A stretch of 6,320 nt of DNA from Deltaproteobacteria bacterium (GTDB lineage Bacteria; Desulfobacterota; DSM-4660; Desulfatiglandales; HGW-15). This document shows, piece after piece, positions 1-6,026 of the stretch. Under the pieces are notes generated by a model. That model did no database searches and had not been told where the DNA came from. It worked only from the letters and a program-made list of their open reading frames with translations. The stretch lies in assembly GCA_030671095.1 (NCBI GenBank), contig DAOVAK010000172.1, positions 1 to 6,320 on the forward strand, in the 5' to 3' direction. Both the position numbers and the translations under genes were made by a program. Position 1 is the first letter of the stretch. Every line of letters begins with the position of its first letter.

Positions 1-1
1 T

Positions 2-3000
2 CATTATGAAGGGGGTGCTGGCTCGACTTATGCCTACACTCAAAACTGCGGCTGGATAACGGATCGGCCCATCAACCAGGGTGAGTGCCGTATGTGGGGG
101 AATCCCATCGGGGAGATGATGTACGAAGGGATGAGGTATTTTGCGGGTAAGGGAGCCCCATTAGGCGCCTTCACCTATGATACCACATCCTCACTGGACG
201 ACAATGTCCTCGGCCTCCCCAAGCCAGCCTGGGATGACCCTTATCAGACCCATAACTATTGTTCCAAGCCTTTTATGCTGGTCCTGTCCGATATCTATCC
301 CACATACGATTCAGACCAGCTGCCGAACAGCTACTTTGAGCTTAACGATAATCCTGGTACCTATTACACGGTAAGTGCTGAGGATTTAGCGGCTCTGGAT
401 GTGGATGCCCTTGCTGATATGATCCTCACCAATGAAGGGGATACCGGATCACACTATATCGGGCAAGTGCAGAGCACCTATGATGGCTCGTGTCTTCCCA
501 AGAATATGGCCGGGTTTGGCGATGTGCGAGGGCTGTGTCCCGAAGAACCGACCAAGCAGGGAAGCTATTACGCGGCCAGTGTGGCCTATCATGGCCGCAC
601 TCAGGACATCAACCCTGTTGAAGGCGAGCAAAATGTGCTCTCCTATATGGTCGGGCTCGCCTCTCCACTCCCGAGAATCAATATCAGAGTGGGAACCAAA
701 GATATAACCCTTATCCCCTTTGCCAAGTCCGTCTACTGGTCCAGTAGCAGGATCCTTCCGGATTACGGTGCGTTCCAGCCCACCAACACCATTGTGGATT
801 TCTTCGTGGAGGAAATCGATCATACGTACGGTAGATTCAGAATCAATTTTGAGGACGTGGAGCAGGGCGCTGACCACGATATGGATGCCATTGTTGTCTA
901 TGAATACCAAGTCATAGACGCGAGCGGCGACCCTGTGAGCGACCCTGCTGATGGGACAAGGGTGAGAATCACCCTCACTTCTGAGTATGCAGCCGGAGGT
1001 ATCATCCAGCATGTTGGATATGTCATTTCTGGGACGACGGAAGACGGCACCTACCTGGAGGTGAGAGACTCGGACACTAACTCGGGTTCTGACCAAGACT
1101 ACTTCCTGGATACCCCACCAGGGGTGACGCCCCCGGCCACAGCGGCTGAGTGGGATGACAACGCGGATTTACCTCTCGTCGCAACAAGGATTTTTTCGCC
1201 GGGTACAACCACCTCCGCGACCCTGCTAAAGAACCCCCTCTGGTACGCGGCCAAATGGGGCGGATTTAACGACATAAACGACGATGATATGCCTGACGCC
1301 ACACCTGAATGGGACGAAGATGGTGATGGTTTGCCAGACACTTACTTCTACGTGGTCAACCCCTTGAAACTTGAGCAGCAGCTCAACCAGTCCTTTGCCG
1401 ACATTATTAGCAGGGGGGTATCCCATGTGGCTCCCGTGGTATCGGTGGACCAGGCCAACCGGACCCAGAGCGGTGATGAGCTCTACATGCCATTTTTCAA
1501 ACCCATACCCAACAACTACTGGCAGGGAAACCTGAAGAAATATGGTCTGGATTACCTGTCAAGAGACGAATGTGGAAGGCCGGAGCAGGAGTGGACGGTC
1601 GTGGATAAAGACGGCAATGTGGTTGGGGATTGTGACGGCACCTTCAAGTCCACCACCACCTCTTTCTGGTCAACCACCAATGATGGAGGCTACGTGAATA
1701 GGGGTGGCGCGGGAGAACTCTTGAAGGACTCCATGCCAGGATTGGATCCTTTTCAGGTCCCTGCAGGCGGCCCTTACTACGACTTTCGCAATATTTATAC
1801 ATACAAGAGTGGGGCTCTGGTCAGATTCAATCGTGCCAATATCACCAATGCTGACCTGGCCGTGGGCACGGATCTGGATCGATACAGAATCATTAATTAC
1901 ATTTACGGGTATACCTTTGATGCAGACGGGACCACCGGGGATCCCAAGGCCAAGAGAGAATGGATTCTGGGGGATATGATCCACTCACAACCCAGAGTCA
2001 TCGATTACCTGGATGAAATAGGCCATCTCGAGCGCCGCTATATCGCCATTGGTTCCAATGACGGCATGCTCCATGTGTTCACGGACACGGATATACCGTC
2101 CCTGGGGTATTCCGCAGGAGATGAGATCTTCGCCTTTGTGCCTGCAGACCTCCTCATAAGGCTTAAGGAGCTTGCAAGCACGAATACCCATATCTACCTG
2201 GTTGACGGCTCACCCAATCTCTTTGTGAGTCCAACCTTTGACGATGCCAATACAAATGGTCTACGGGATGCTGGCGAGTACTATGACAAGACCCTGGTCT
2301 TTGGTGAGAGGCGGGGTGGCAGAAGCTACTGGGCCCTGAATATGACAGAGCCCGATCCGAGCCTCTGGTCGGTTAAGTGGCATATCGAAGGCGGCGTTGG
2401 TGGGACCGTCGGATTTGAAGAATTGGGCTATAGCTGGAGCAAACCATTTTTCACCACCATACGGACACCAGCCGATACCTTGAAGGATGTGGTCATATTC
2501 GCGGGAGGCTACGACCCGCTTGAAGATGGGTACCCCGAGGGCTTTGATGATGCCAATGAAAACGGTATCCGGGATTTTACGGACAGCAATTCAAACGGCA
2601 CCTGGGATCCTGGAGAAGCAGGTGAAACCTTTGCGGTTACAGTGGGCGGAACAGAGGGACATGACAGATGGAATCCTGGAATGGACCACATGGGTCGGGG
2701 CATATACGTGGCGGATCTGGCTGACGGAAGTCTCCTGTTCAAGGCCACATATGGGGACGCAGATGTGACTACGGGTACGGATCAAAATTACACTGCCATG
2801 AAGTACTGTTTCCCTGCGGACATCTCAGTTATTCCTCTCTCAGAGGAATATTTGCTGATGTACGCCGCGGATATCTATGGTCAGATATGGAAGATTACTT
2901 ACAACTATCTTGCTGCCGGATCAAACCAATGGGCTGTAAACCGCGTATTCACGGCAAATTCTGGTTCTGATCTGCCCACAGGCACGTCTGATCCAGGCGA

Positions 3001-3775
3001 TATAAGTGCAGCGGCTCTGAACGCATCTGACGCAGGAAGAAAGGCGTTCTATTCTCCGGATGTATCCTTTGGCAATGATTGGGCCCTGGGTCTCCCTGTT
3101 CTCTACTTTGGCACGGGGGATCGGGAGCATCCAAGATACAGAATGATCTCTAACCGGCTTTATGCCGTATCCGACACGGACAGCTCGGCGGACGAAACAG
3201 ATCTCCTCAATCTCACCTGTGATGAACTTGATCTCAATGCGGATGCGGATGGGGATGGCGATTTTGACACGGATGATGCGGACATACAGAATGAATTGGT
3301 AAATCTTCTCTTTGATCATGAAAACACGGGGCTCAGAGGTTTTTACAGGGTCCTTGACAAGCAGGGAGACTGCGCTGATGACAACTTCGACCACACGGGT
3401 GAGCAGGCCCTCAGCCAGCCCACGCTCTTCTTCAAGAATGTCTTTTTTACCACGTACCAAGCGGAGTTCGGGGATCCTTGCAATCCCCAGGGTAATGCCT
3501 TTATCTACGCCCTTGATTACTCCTGGTTTACGGCGGGTCTCAATTTTCTGGAAGAAAATGATACGGATTACCTGGAGACCAGAGATATACGAGACACCTA
3601 TCGCGTGATTAGCGGAAGCTCCATTCCTTCAGGGGTCTCGATCATCACAAGAGGAGGTAAGGCGGCCGGTCTTGTCAGCGCAGGAGGAGGTCTCGCCGGT
3701 GCTGGAGAAGAGGGATCCACCAGCATCCCCGGTCCTCCGGCTGGCGTATCTCCCATCTTGTGGGAGACTGAATAA
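2..3775 (+). CDS. pilY1: PilY1-type type IV pilus tip adhesin/assembly protein, 5' partial
   Basis: The frame is open from the first bases of the window, so the start, signal peptide and probably most of an N-terminal von Willebrand A-like region are missing; 1257 residues are visible. PilY1 proteins are secreted, sit at the tip of type IV pili, and promote pilus assembly, adhesion and surface sensing. The family signature is the C-terminal beta-propeller, visible from about residue 654: WILGDMIHSQP (1961-1993), YIAIGSNDGMLHVF (2039-2080), DEIFAFVPADLL, HIYLVDGSPN, FGERRGGRSYWALN (about 2306-2341), and late in the protein ALSQPTLFFKNVFFTTYQ and NAFIYALDY. Upstream, SKPFMLVLSDIYP resembles the vWA-like core, followed by a beta-rich region. 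Acidic calcium-loop motifs occur at 1313-1339, 2243-2278, 2549-2614 and 3242-3277. No frameshift is seen. The gene ends with TAA TAG in tandem and is followed by a terminator, so it closes its operon. The family call is firm; exact role and ligand are unknown. Confidence 0.95.
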   Translation, partial: HYEGGAGSTYAYTQNCGWITDRPINQGECRMWGNPIGEMMYEGMRYFAGKGAPLGAFTYDTTSSLDDNVLGLPKPAWDDPYQTHNYCSKPFMLVLSDIYPTYDSDQLPNSYFELNDNPGTYYTVSAEDLAALDVDALADMILTNEGDTGSHYIGQVQSTYDGSCLPKNMAGFGDVRGLCPEEPTKQGSYYAASVAYHGRTQDINPVEGEQNVLSYMVGLASPLPRINIRVGTKDITLIPFAKSVYWSSSRILPDYGAFQPTNTIVDFFVEEIDHTYGRFRINFEDVEQGADHDMDAIVVYEYQVIDASGDPVSDPADGTRVRITLTSEYAAGGIIQHVGYVISGTTEDGTYLEVRDSDTNSGSDQDYFLDTPPGVTPPATAAEWDDNADLPLVATRIFSPGTTTSATLLKNPLWYAAKWGGFNDINDDDMPDATPEWDEDGDGLPDTYFYVVNPLKLEQQLNQSFADIISRGVSHVAPVVSVDQANRTQSGDELYMPFFKPIPNNYWQGNLKKYGLDYLSRDECGRPEQEWTVVDKDGNVVGDCDGTFKSTTTSFWSTTNDGGYVNRGGAGELLKDSMPGLDPFQVPAGGPYYDFRNIYTYKSGALVRFNRANITNADLAVGTDLDRYRIINYIYGYTFDADGTTGDPKAKREWILGDMIHSQPRVIDYLDEIGHLERRYIAIGSNDGMLHVFTDTDIPSLGYSAGDEIFAFVPADLLIRLKELASTNTHIYLVDGSPNLFVSPTFDDANTNGLRDAGEYYDKTLVFGERRGGRSYWALNMTEPDPSLWSVKWHIEGGVGGTVGFEELGYSWSKPFFTTIRTPADTLKDVVIFAGGYDPLEDGYPEGFDDANENGIRDFTDSNSNGTWDPGEAGETFAVTVGGTEGHDRWNPGMDHMGRGIYVADLADGSLLFKATYGDADVTTGTDQNYTAMKYCFPADISVIPLSEEYLLMYAADIYGQIWKITYNYLAAGSNQWAVNRVFTANSGSDLPTGTSDPGDISAAALNASDAGRKAFYSPDVSFGNDWALGLPVLYFGTGDREHPRYRMISNRLYAVSDTDSSADETDLLNLTCDELDLNADADGDGDFDTDDADIQNELVNLLFDHENTGLRGFYRVLDKQGDCADDNFDHTGEQALSQPTLFFKNVFFTTYQAEFGDPCNPQGNAFIYALDYSWFTAGLNFLEENDTDYLETRDIRDTYRVISGSSIPSGVSIITRGGKAAGLVSAGGGLAGAGEEGSTSIPGPPAGVSPILWETE

Positions 3776-3796
3776 TAGCTCCTTTCTGTCATCAAT

Positions 3797-3842
3797 AAAG
3801 TGACCCCCTCTCCGGGTGCCAAGTCGGGAAGGGGGTCAATTT
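3797..3842 (-). repeat. Short member of the AAATTGACCCCC...GTCACTTT repeat family
   Basis: Read on the - strand, this 46-bp stretch begins AAATTGACCCCCT and ends GTCACTTT. The longer element at 6033-6162 on the + strand has the same first 13 bases and the same last 8 bases. The interiors differ in length and sequence. The element overlaps the pilY1 terminator. Shared termini with unlike interiors suggest one mobile or decaying repeat family, but with only two copies visible this is an inference. Confidence 0.5.
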
Positions 3843-3845
3843 TTT
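3801..3845 (+). terminator. Intrinsic terminator of pilY1
   Basis: TGACCCCCT (3801-3809) pairs perfectly with AGGGGGTCA (3830-3838). After a mismatch, CCG (3812-3814) can pair with CGG (3825-3827) to extend the stem. Six T residues follow at 3840-3845. It begins 25 bases after the pilY1 stop. Its ends match those of the repeat before rpsU, so the terminator may derive from a repeat element. Confidence 0.88.
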
Positions 3846-3901
3846 CGTATGGGGTGATGAAGTATTTTGCTATCTAGGGAAAAGGATGATGGACACGCCA
3901 C

Positions 3902-3930
3902 TTGAAATCCCTTCCTGAGTGATTTACACT
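3902..3930 (+). promoter_or_regulatory. Weak sigma70 promoter candidate upstream of rlmD
   Basis: TTGAAA (3902-3907) is followed after 17 bases by TACACT (3925-3930), a 5/6 and 4/6 match to the -35 and -10 consensus. Since pilY1 ends in a strong terminator, rlmD needs its own promoter between 3846 and 4082, and this is the best-spaced pair I find. Transcripts from it would carry the palindromic repeat at 3971-4034 in their leader. Chance matches of this quality are common. Confidence 0.3.
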
Positions 3931-3970
3931 CCTAGAATTGTTCGCTTCTTGAGCTCTCATAATCTCAAAT

Positions 3971-4034
3971 CTCGCAATGCTCACGGATGGTCATTGCGAG
4001 GCGTCCCGCGCAAGCGGGTCGGCGAAGCAATCTC
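3971..4034. repeat. Palindromic intergenic repeat (ATTGCGAG...GAAGCAATCTC type)
   Basis: The core (about 3991-4034) starts TCATTGCGAGGCG and ends GCGAAGCAATCTC. ATTGC and GCAAT form the outer ends, and CCCGC-GCAA-GCGGG (4004-4017) forms a tight inner hairpin. I recognise this pattern as a short palindromic repeat common between genes in many environmental bacterial genomes. A second dyad overlaps its left side: CTCGCAATG (3971-3979) is the exact reverse complement of CATTGCGAG (3992-4000), with a 12-base spacer. The repeat ends about 50 bases before the rlmD start and probably lies in its 5' leader. Apart from this and the promoter candidate, I see nothing in the 3846-4082 gap. Confidence 0.65.
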
Positions 4035-4082
4035 TTCCTCTATTTAGGGTTCACATTTCAGATTTCGCATTTCAATGAGACT

Positions 4083-5471
4083 ATGGCACTACGTAAAGGA
4101 GACATGGTCGAGATCACAATTGACAGGGTGGCCTACGGCGGGCAGGGGGTGGCCCGCTCAAATGGACTCGTCCTTTTTGTGCGGGGCGCCATACCCGGAG
4201 ACAGGGTCAAAGCTCAGGTGGTCAAGAAGAAAAGGGATTATGCAGAGGCAAGGCTGACAGAACTGCTGGAGCCATCCCCTGATAGGATCGAGGCCCCATG
4301 TCCCTATCATGGGTATTGCGGTGGTTGTCAGTGGCAGCAGGTAAGTTACGAGCGACAACTGGAATATAAGAAAGAACATATCATAGAAGCAACGGCGCGC
4401 ATTGGGTCTCTCTCAGATGTGAAGGTCCACAATGTGATCCCCTCAGAAAAACAATTTGCATACCGAAACAAAATGGAATTTTCCTTTTCCGACCACCGCT
4501 GGTTTCTCCCCCATGAATACGCGGCTCGGCAAGGTGAAAGGGATTTTGCCCTCGGCCTTCACGTGCCGGGTACTTTTTATAAGGTCATCGATGTGGAGGC
4601 CTGTCTCCTTCAGCGTGAGACAGGCAACCGAATCCTTCGGGAAGTAAGAAAGTACGTGAGAAAATGTGGGATCCCTGTCTATGGATTGAGGAGTCACCAG
4701 GGGTTCTGGCGTTTCTTGACCCTTCGACACTCCACTTATTTCGATGAATGGATGGTCAATCTTGTCACCTCAGAGGAACGCAGAGATGTGGTGCAACCCC
4801 TTGCTGAAGCCCTGTGCCACAGTTTTCGCAATATCAAAACCGTGGTCAACAATATCAATGCAACAAAGGCGGCCATTGCCGTGGGGCAAAGAGAAGTGGT
4901 TCTCTCTGGGGATGCAATCCTTCAAGACAGGATAGGGCCTTTTCGTTTTCAAATATCTGCCAATTCTTTCTTCCAGCCCAACGCCCTTGGTGCTGAAGAA
5001 CTCTACCAGAAAGTGGTGGAGTATGCGCAACTTAAGGGTTCTGAATGGGTCCTCGACCTCTACAGCGGCACGGGAACCATCCCCATATTTCTCTCAAACC
5101 AAGCAAGGGCGGTTATCGGCATGGAAATTGCGGAGAGCGCCATTCTTGATGCCCAGAGAAATTGCGAGGCGAATGGCATCCGGAATTGTCAGTTCGTTTT
5201 TGGAGATATCAGAGAGAGGCTTTCCTCCCTGACATTGAAACCGGATGTATTGATCATCGACCCTCCGCGAGCAGGGATGCACAAGGATGTTCTTTCAGAG
5301 GTGCTAGAGCTTGGGACAGAGAGGATCATCTACGTATCATGCAACCCGGCCACCATGGCCAGGGACCTGGGAACGATGAGCCAGGCCTATCATATCGTGG
5401 AGATCCAACCCGTAGACATGTTTCCCCAGACTTACCATATCGAAGCCATTGCAAAATTGATCCGCCGATGA
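4083..5471 (+). CDS. rlmD: 23S rRNA (uracil-C5)-methyltransferase, RlmD/RumA family
   Basis: This 462-residue SAM-dependent enzyme is predicted to methylate C5 of a uridine in 23S rRNA (U1939 in E. coli for RlmD). An N-terminal TRAM RNA-binding domain is seen at about residues 3-62 (RKGDMVEITIDRVAYGGQGVAR). The 4Fe-4S cysteines are C73, C79 and C82 (CPYHGYCGGC) with C174 (VEACLLQ) as the fourth. SFFQPN (296-301), the SAM motif DLYSGTGT (325-332), DPPRAG (393-398), the nucleophile C420 in YVSCNP and the general base E454 (HIEAIAKL) are all present, so it looks active. ATG 4083 gives the usual MALRKGD start. An in-frame ATG at 3987 would translate the repeat and is rejected. ATG 4104 follows AAAGGAG but only 2 bases away, and would trim the TRAM domain. 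Assignment to RlmD rather than RlmC or TrmA rests on the cysteine motif and is likely but not certain. No clear terminator follows. Confidence 0.93.
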   Translation: MALRKGDMVEITIDRVAYGGQGVARSNGLVLFVRGAIPGDRVKAQVVKKKRDYAEARLTELLEPSPDRIEAPCPYHGYCGGCQWQQVSYERQLEYKKEHIIEATARIGSLSDVKVHNVIPSEKQFAYRNKMEFSFSDHRWFLPHEYAARQGERDFALGLHVPGTFYKVIDVEACLLQRETGNRILREVRKYVRKCGIPVYGLRSHQGFWRFLTLRHSTYFDEWMVNLVTSEERRDVVQPLAEALCHSFRNIKTVVNNINATKAAIAVGQREVVLSGDAILQDRIGPFRFQISANSFFQPNALGAEELYQKVVEYAQLKGSEWVLDLYSGTGTIPIFLSNQARAVIGMEIAESAILDAQRNCEANGIRNCQFVFGDIRERLSSLTLKPDVLIIDPPRAGMHKDVLSEVLELGTERIIYVSCNPATMARDLGTMSQAYHIVEIQPVDMFPQTYHIEAIAKLIRR

Positions 5472-5515
5472 TTCTGGTATTGTGTTCAATTCCAAAATTT
5501 TTTTTGGGAATTTTA

Positions 5516-5543
5516 TTGACAAATTCGCAAAAATGCATATAAA
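5516..5543 (+). promoter_or_regulatory. Strong sigma70 promoter of the small-peptide unit
   Basis: TTGACA (5516-5521) is a perfect -35 box, followed after 16 bases by TATAAA (5538-5543), a 5/6 match to the -10 box. The upstream 25 bases are A/T-rich, with A4T8 at 5494-5505 inside an AATTCC/GGAATT dyad (5488-5493 and 5507-5512). This could act as an UP element or a repressor site. Transcription would start near 5550, only about 80 bases after rlmD. It is the best promoter in the window. Confidence 0.8.
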
Positions 5544-5607
5544 TTGAAAGTTTGCACGAGCTCCTGGCAACGCCTTCGGAGAGCGCAGCCTATACAAAAA
5601 AACCTCT

Positions 5608-5658
5608 TCACGTCCACATCCTTCTCTGTCTGTTTGAAAGAGGAGGGCATCGACGTGA
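5608..5658 (+). promoter_or_regulatory. Leader hairpin masking a ribosome binding site and GTG start
   Basis: The outer stem pairs TCACGTC (5608-5614) with GACGTGA (5652-5658). After a 4x4 internal loop and a T-G wobble, an inner stem pairs CCTTCTCT (5620-5627) with AGAGGAGG (5639-5646), closing an 11-base loop. The 3' strand holds a near-consensus Shine-Dalgarno (5639-5646) and, 7-8 bases on, the GTG at 5655-5657, so one hairpin occludes both initiation elements of the short ORF at 5655-5687. The pairing is read directly from the sequence; a regulatory role, such as an RNA thermometer or a protein- or ligand-controlled switch, is inference. Confidence 0.6.
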
Positions 5659-5687
5659 GCAGTTCGGCCTTGAGCGGCTCGATCTGA
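5655..5687 (+). CDS. Putative serine-rich 10-codon leader peptide
   Basis: GTG AGC AGT TCG GCC TTG AGC GGC TCG ATC TGA would encode fMet-SSSALSGSI. Five of the nine codons after the start specify serine. The Shine-Dalgarno AGAGGAGGG (5639-5647) is 7 bases upstream, an ideal arrangement, but it is buried in the 5608-5658 hairpin. Position in a leader between a strong promoter and a larger ORF fits an attenuator-type leader peptide sensing serine or seryl-tRNA supply, or a translational coupling device. No codon statistics can support so short an ORF; the ribosome binding site and context are the only evidence. Confidence 0.4.
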   Translation: MSSSALSGSI

Positions 5688-5740
5688 GGACTTGGAGTGA
5701 GCCTAGAGCGTCTGGGGATGGAGTAAAGAGACCTTTGAAA

Positions 5741-5752
5741 AAGGGGGTGATT
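5741..5752 (+). promoter_or_regulatory. Exceptionally extended Shine-Dalgarno for the 48-codon ORF
   Basis: AAGGGGGTGATT can pair along all 12 positions with the 16S rRNA 3' tail consensus (complement of AAGGAGGTGATC), with two G-U wobbles. The last G of the G-run is 9 bases before the ATG at 5757. ACCTTT at 5731-5736 lies just upstream and could pair with part of the site, so accessibility may be modulated. Confidence 0.65.
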
Positions 5753-5756
5753 CTGT

Positions 5757-5903
5757 ATGAATGTGGGTCCGGTAAGAGGGAAAAAATGCGGGAAGTATCA
5801 TCCCTTTGTGAAACCCGTATGCCCCCGGATGATGTGTGAGTGCTTCCAGACCTTCAAAATACCCATGGAGATGCCGTTCCGTGCGGTATGGGCGGGAGTC
5901 TAA
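5757..5903 (+). CDS. Unrecognised 48-residue cysteine-containing basic peptide
   Basis: I do not recognise this product. It starts MNVGPVRGKKCGKYHPF and ends MPFRAVWAGV. It has four cysteines at 11, 22, 27 and 29 (spacing C-X10-C-X4-C-X-C), eight Lys/Arg against two Glu, six prolines and five methionines. There is no signal peptide or membrane segment. The spacing and charge could suit a small metal-binding or nucleic-acid-binding fold, but that is speculation. The main support for translation is the nearly full-length Shine-Dalgarno at 5741-5752, plus its own promoter and terminator at close distance. A 48-codon open frame alone could be chance, and the transcript could instead act as RNA. 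Its neighbours rlmD and rpsU are ribosome-related, which may be coincidence. Confidence 0.55.
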   Translation: MNVGPVRGKKCGKYHPFVKPVCPRMMCECFQTFKIPMEMPFRAVWAGV

Positions 5904-5943
5904 TATGTGGTGAACCATTCACTAACCCGTGAAGACCTGGAAA

Positions 5944-5976
5944 AGCATCTCCCAAAAGATTAGAGATGCTTTTTTT
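5944..5976 (+). terminator. Intrinsic terminator of the small-peptide unit
   Basis: AGCATCTC (5944-5951) pairs perfectly with GAGATGCT (5963-5970) around an 11-base loop, followed by T residues through 5976 (seven in a run from 5970). A-rich bases at 5941-5943 can extend the stem into the T tract. It lies 41 bases after the 48-codon ORF and separates that unit from rpsU. Confidence 0.9.
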
Positions 5977-6026
5977 GTCTCCTTTAACAGTATTTGACTT
6001 CAACGTTGCCCTTCGGAGTTATTGAT

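Larger units (their letters stand above)
5550..5976 (+). other. Predicted independent transcript with structured leader
   Basis: The span runs from the expected start site of the 5516-5543 promoter to the end of the terminator at 5944-5976, about 427 bases. The first 207 bases (5550-5756) are leader. They contain a small stem, GCTC (5560-5563) with GAGC (5581-5584) enclosing GGC-AAC-GCC (5566-5574), and the long hairpin at 5608-5658. A 48-codon ORF with a very strong ribosome binding site follows. After its stop lies a hairpin GTGAA-CCA-TTCAC (5910-5922), then the terminator. I do not recognise it as 6S RNA, tmRNA, RNase P RNA, SRP RNA or a familiar riboswitch. It could be a small mRNA, a regulatory RNA, or both. 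Confidence 0.6.

Noticed and set aside
449..1096. 215-codon open frame on the - strand inside pilY1
   Set aside because: It lies fully opposite a clear PilY1 coding frame, has no recognisable domain, and is a typical shadow of a GC-biased codon pattern.
2921..3460. 179-codon open frame on the - strand inside pilY1
   Set aside because: It is antisense to the conserved PilY1 propeller and contains no recognisable family motif.
3987..4082. N-terminal extension of RlmD from an in-frame ATG at 3987
   Set aside because: The 32 extra residues are translated from the palindromic repeat and adjoining spacer, and the protein family begins at MALRKGD.
5552..5839. 95-codon open frame starting at TTG 5552
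   Set aside because: The start would coincide with the predicted transcription start, with no ribosome binding site, and the frame conflicts with the 48-codon ORF that has a near-perfect one. The stem-forming segments are better explained as RNA structure.
5703..5918. 71-codon open frame on the - strand across the 48-codon ORF
   Set aside because: There is no promoter or good ribosome binding site on that strand, and the strong promoter and terminator signals are on the + strand.
5550..5976. Known structural RNA such as tmRNA, RNase P RNA, 6S RNA or SRP RNA
   Set aside because: I find no tRNA-like end, no GAGGAAAGTCC-type RNase P core, no SRP GGAAGCAGCC-type loop, and no convincing 6S central bubble. 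A covariance search would be decisive.
5994..6023. Promoter for rpsU: TTGACT (5994-5999) with GTTATT (6018-6023)
   Set aside because: The -35 match is good, but the -10 box matches only 3 of 6 bases. It could be real, since rpsU needs a promoter after the terminator, but the support is too weak to annotate.
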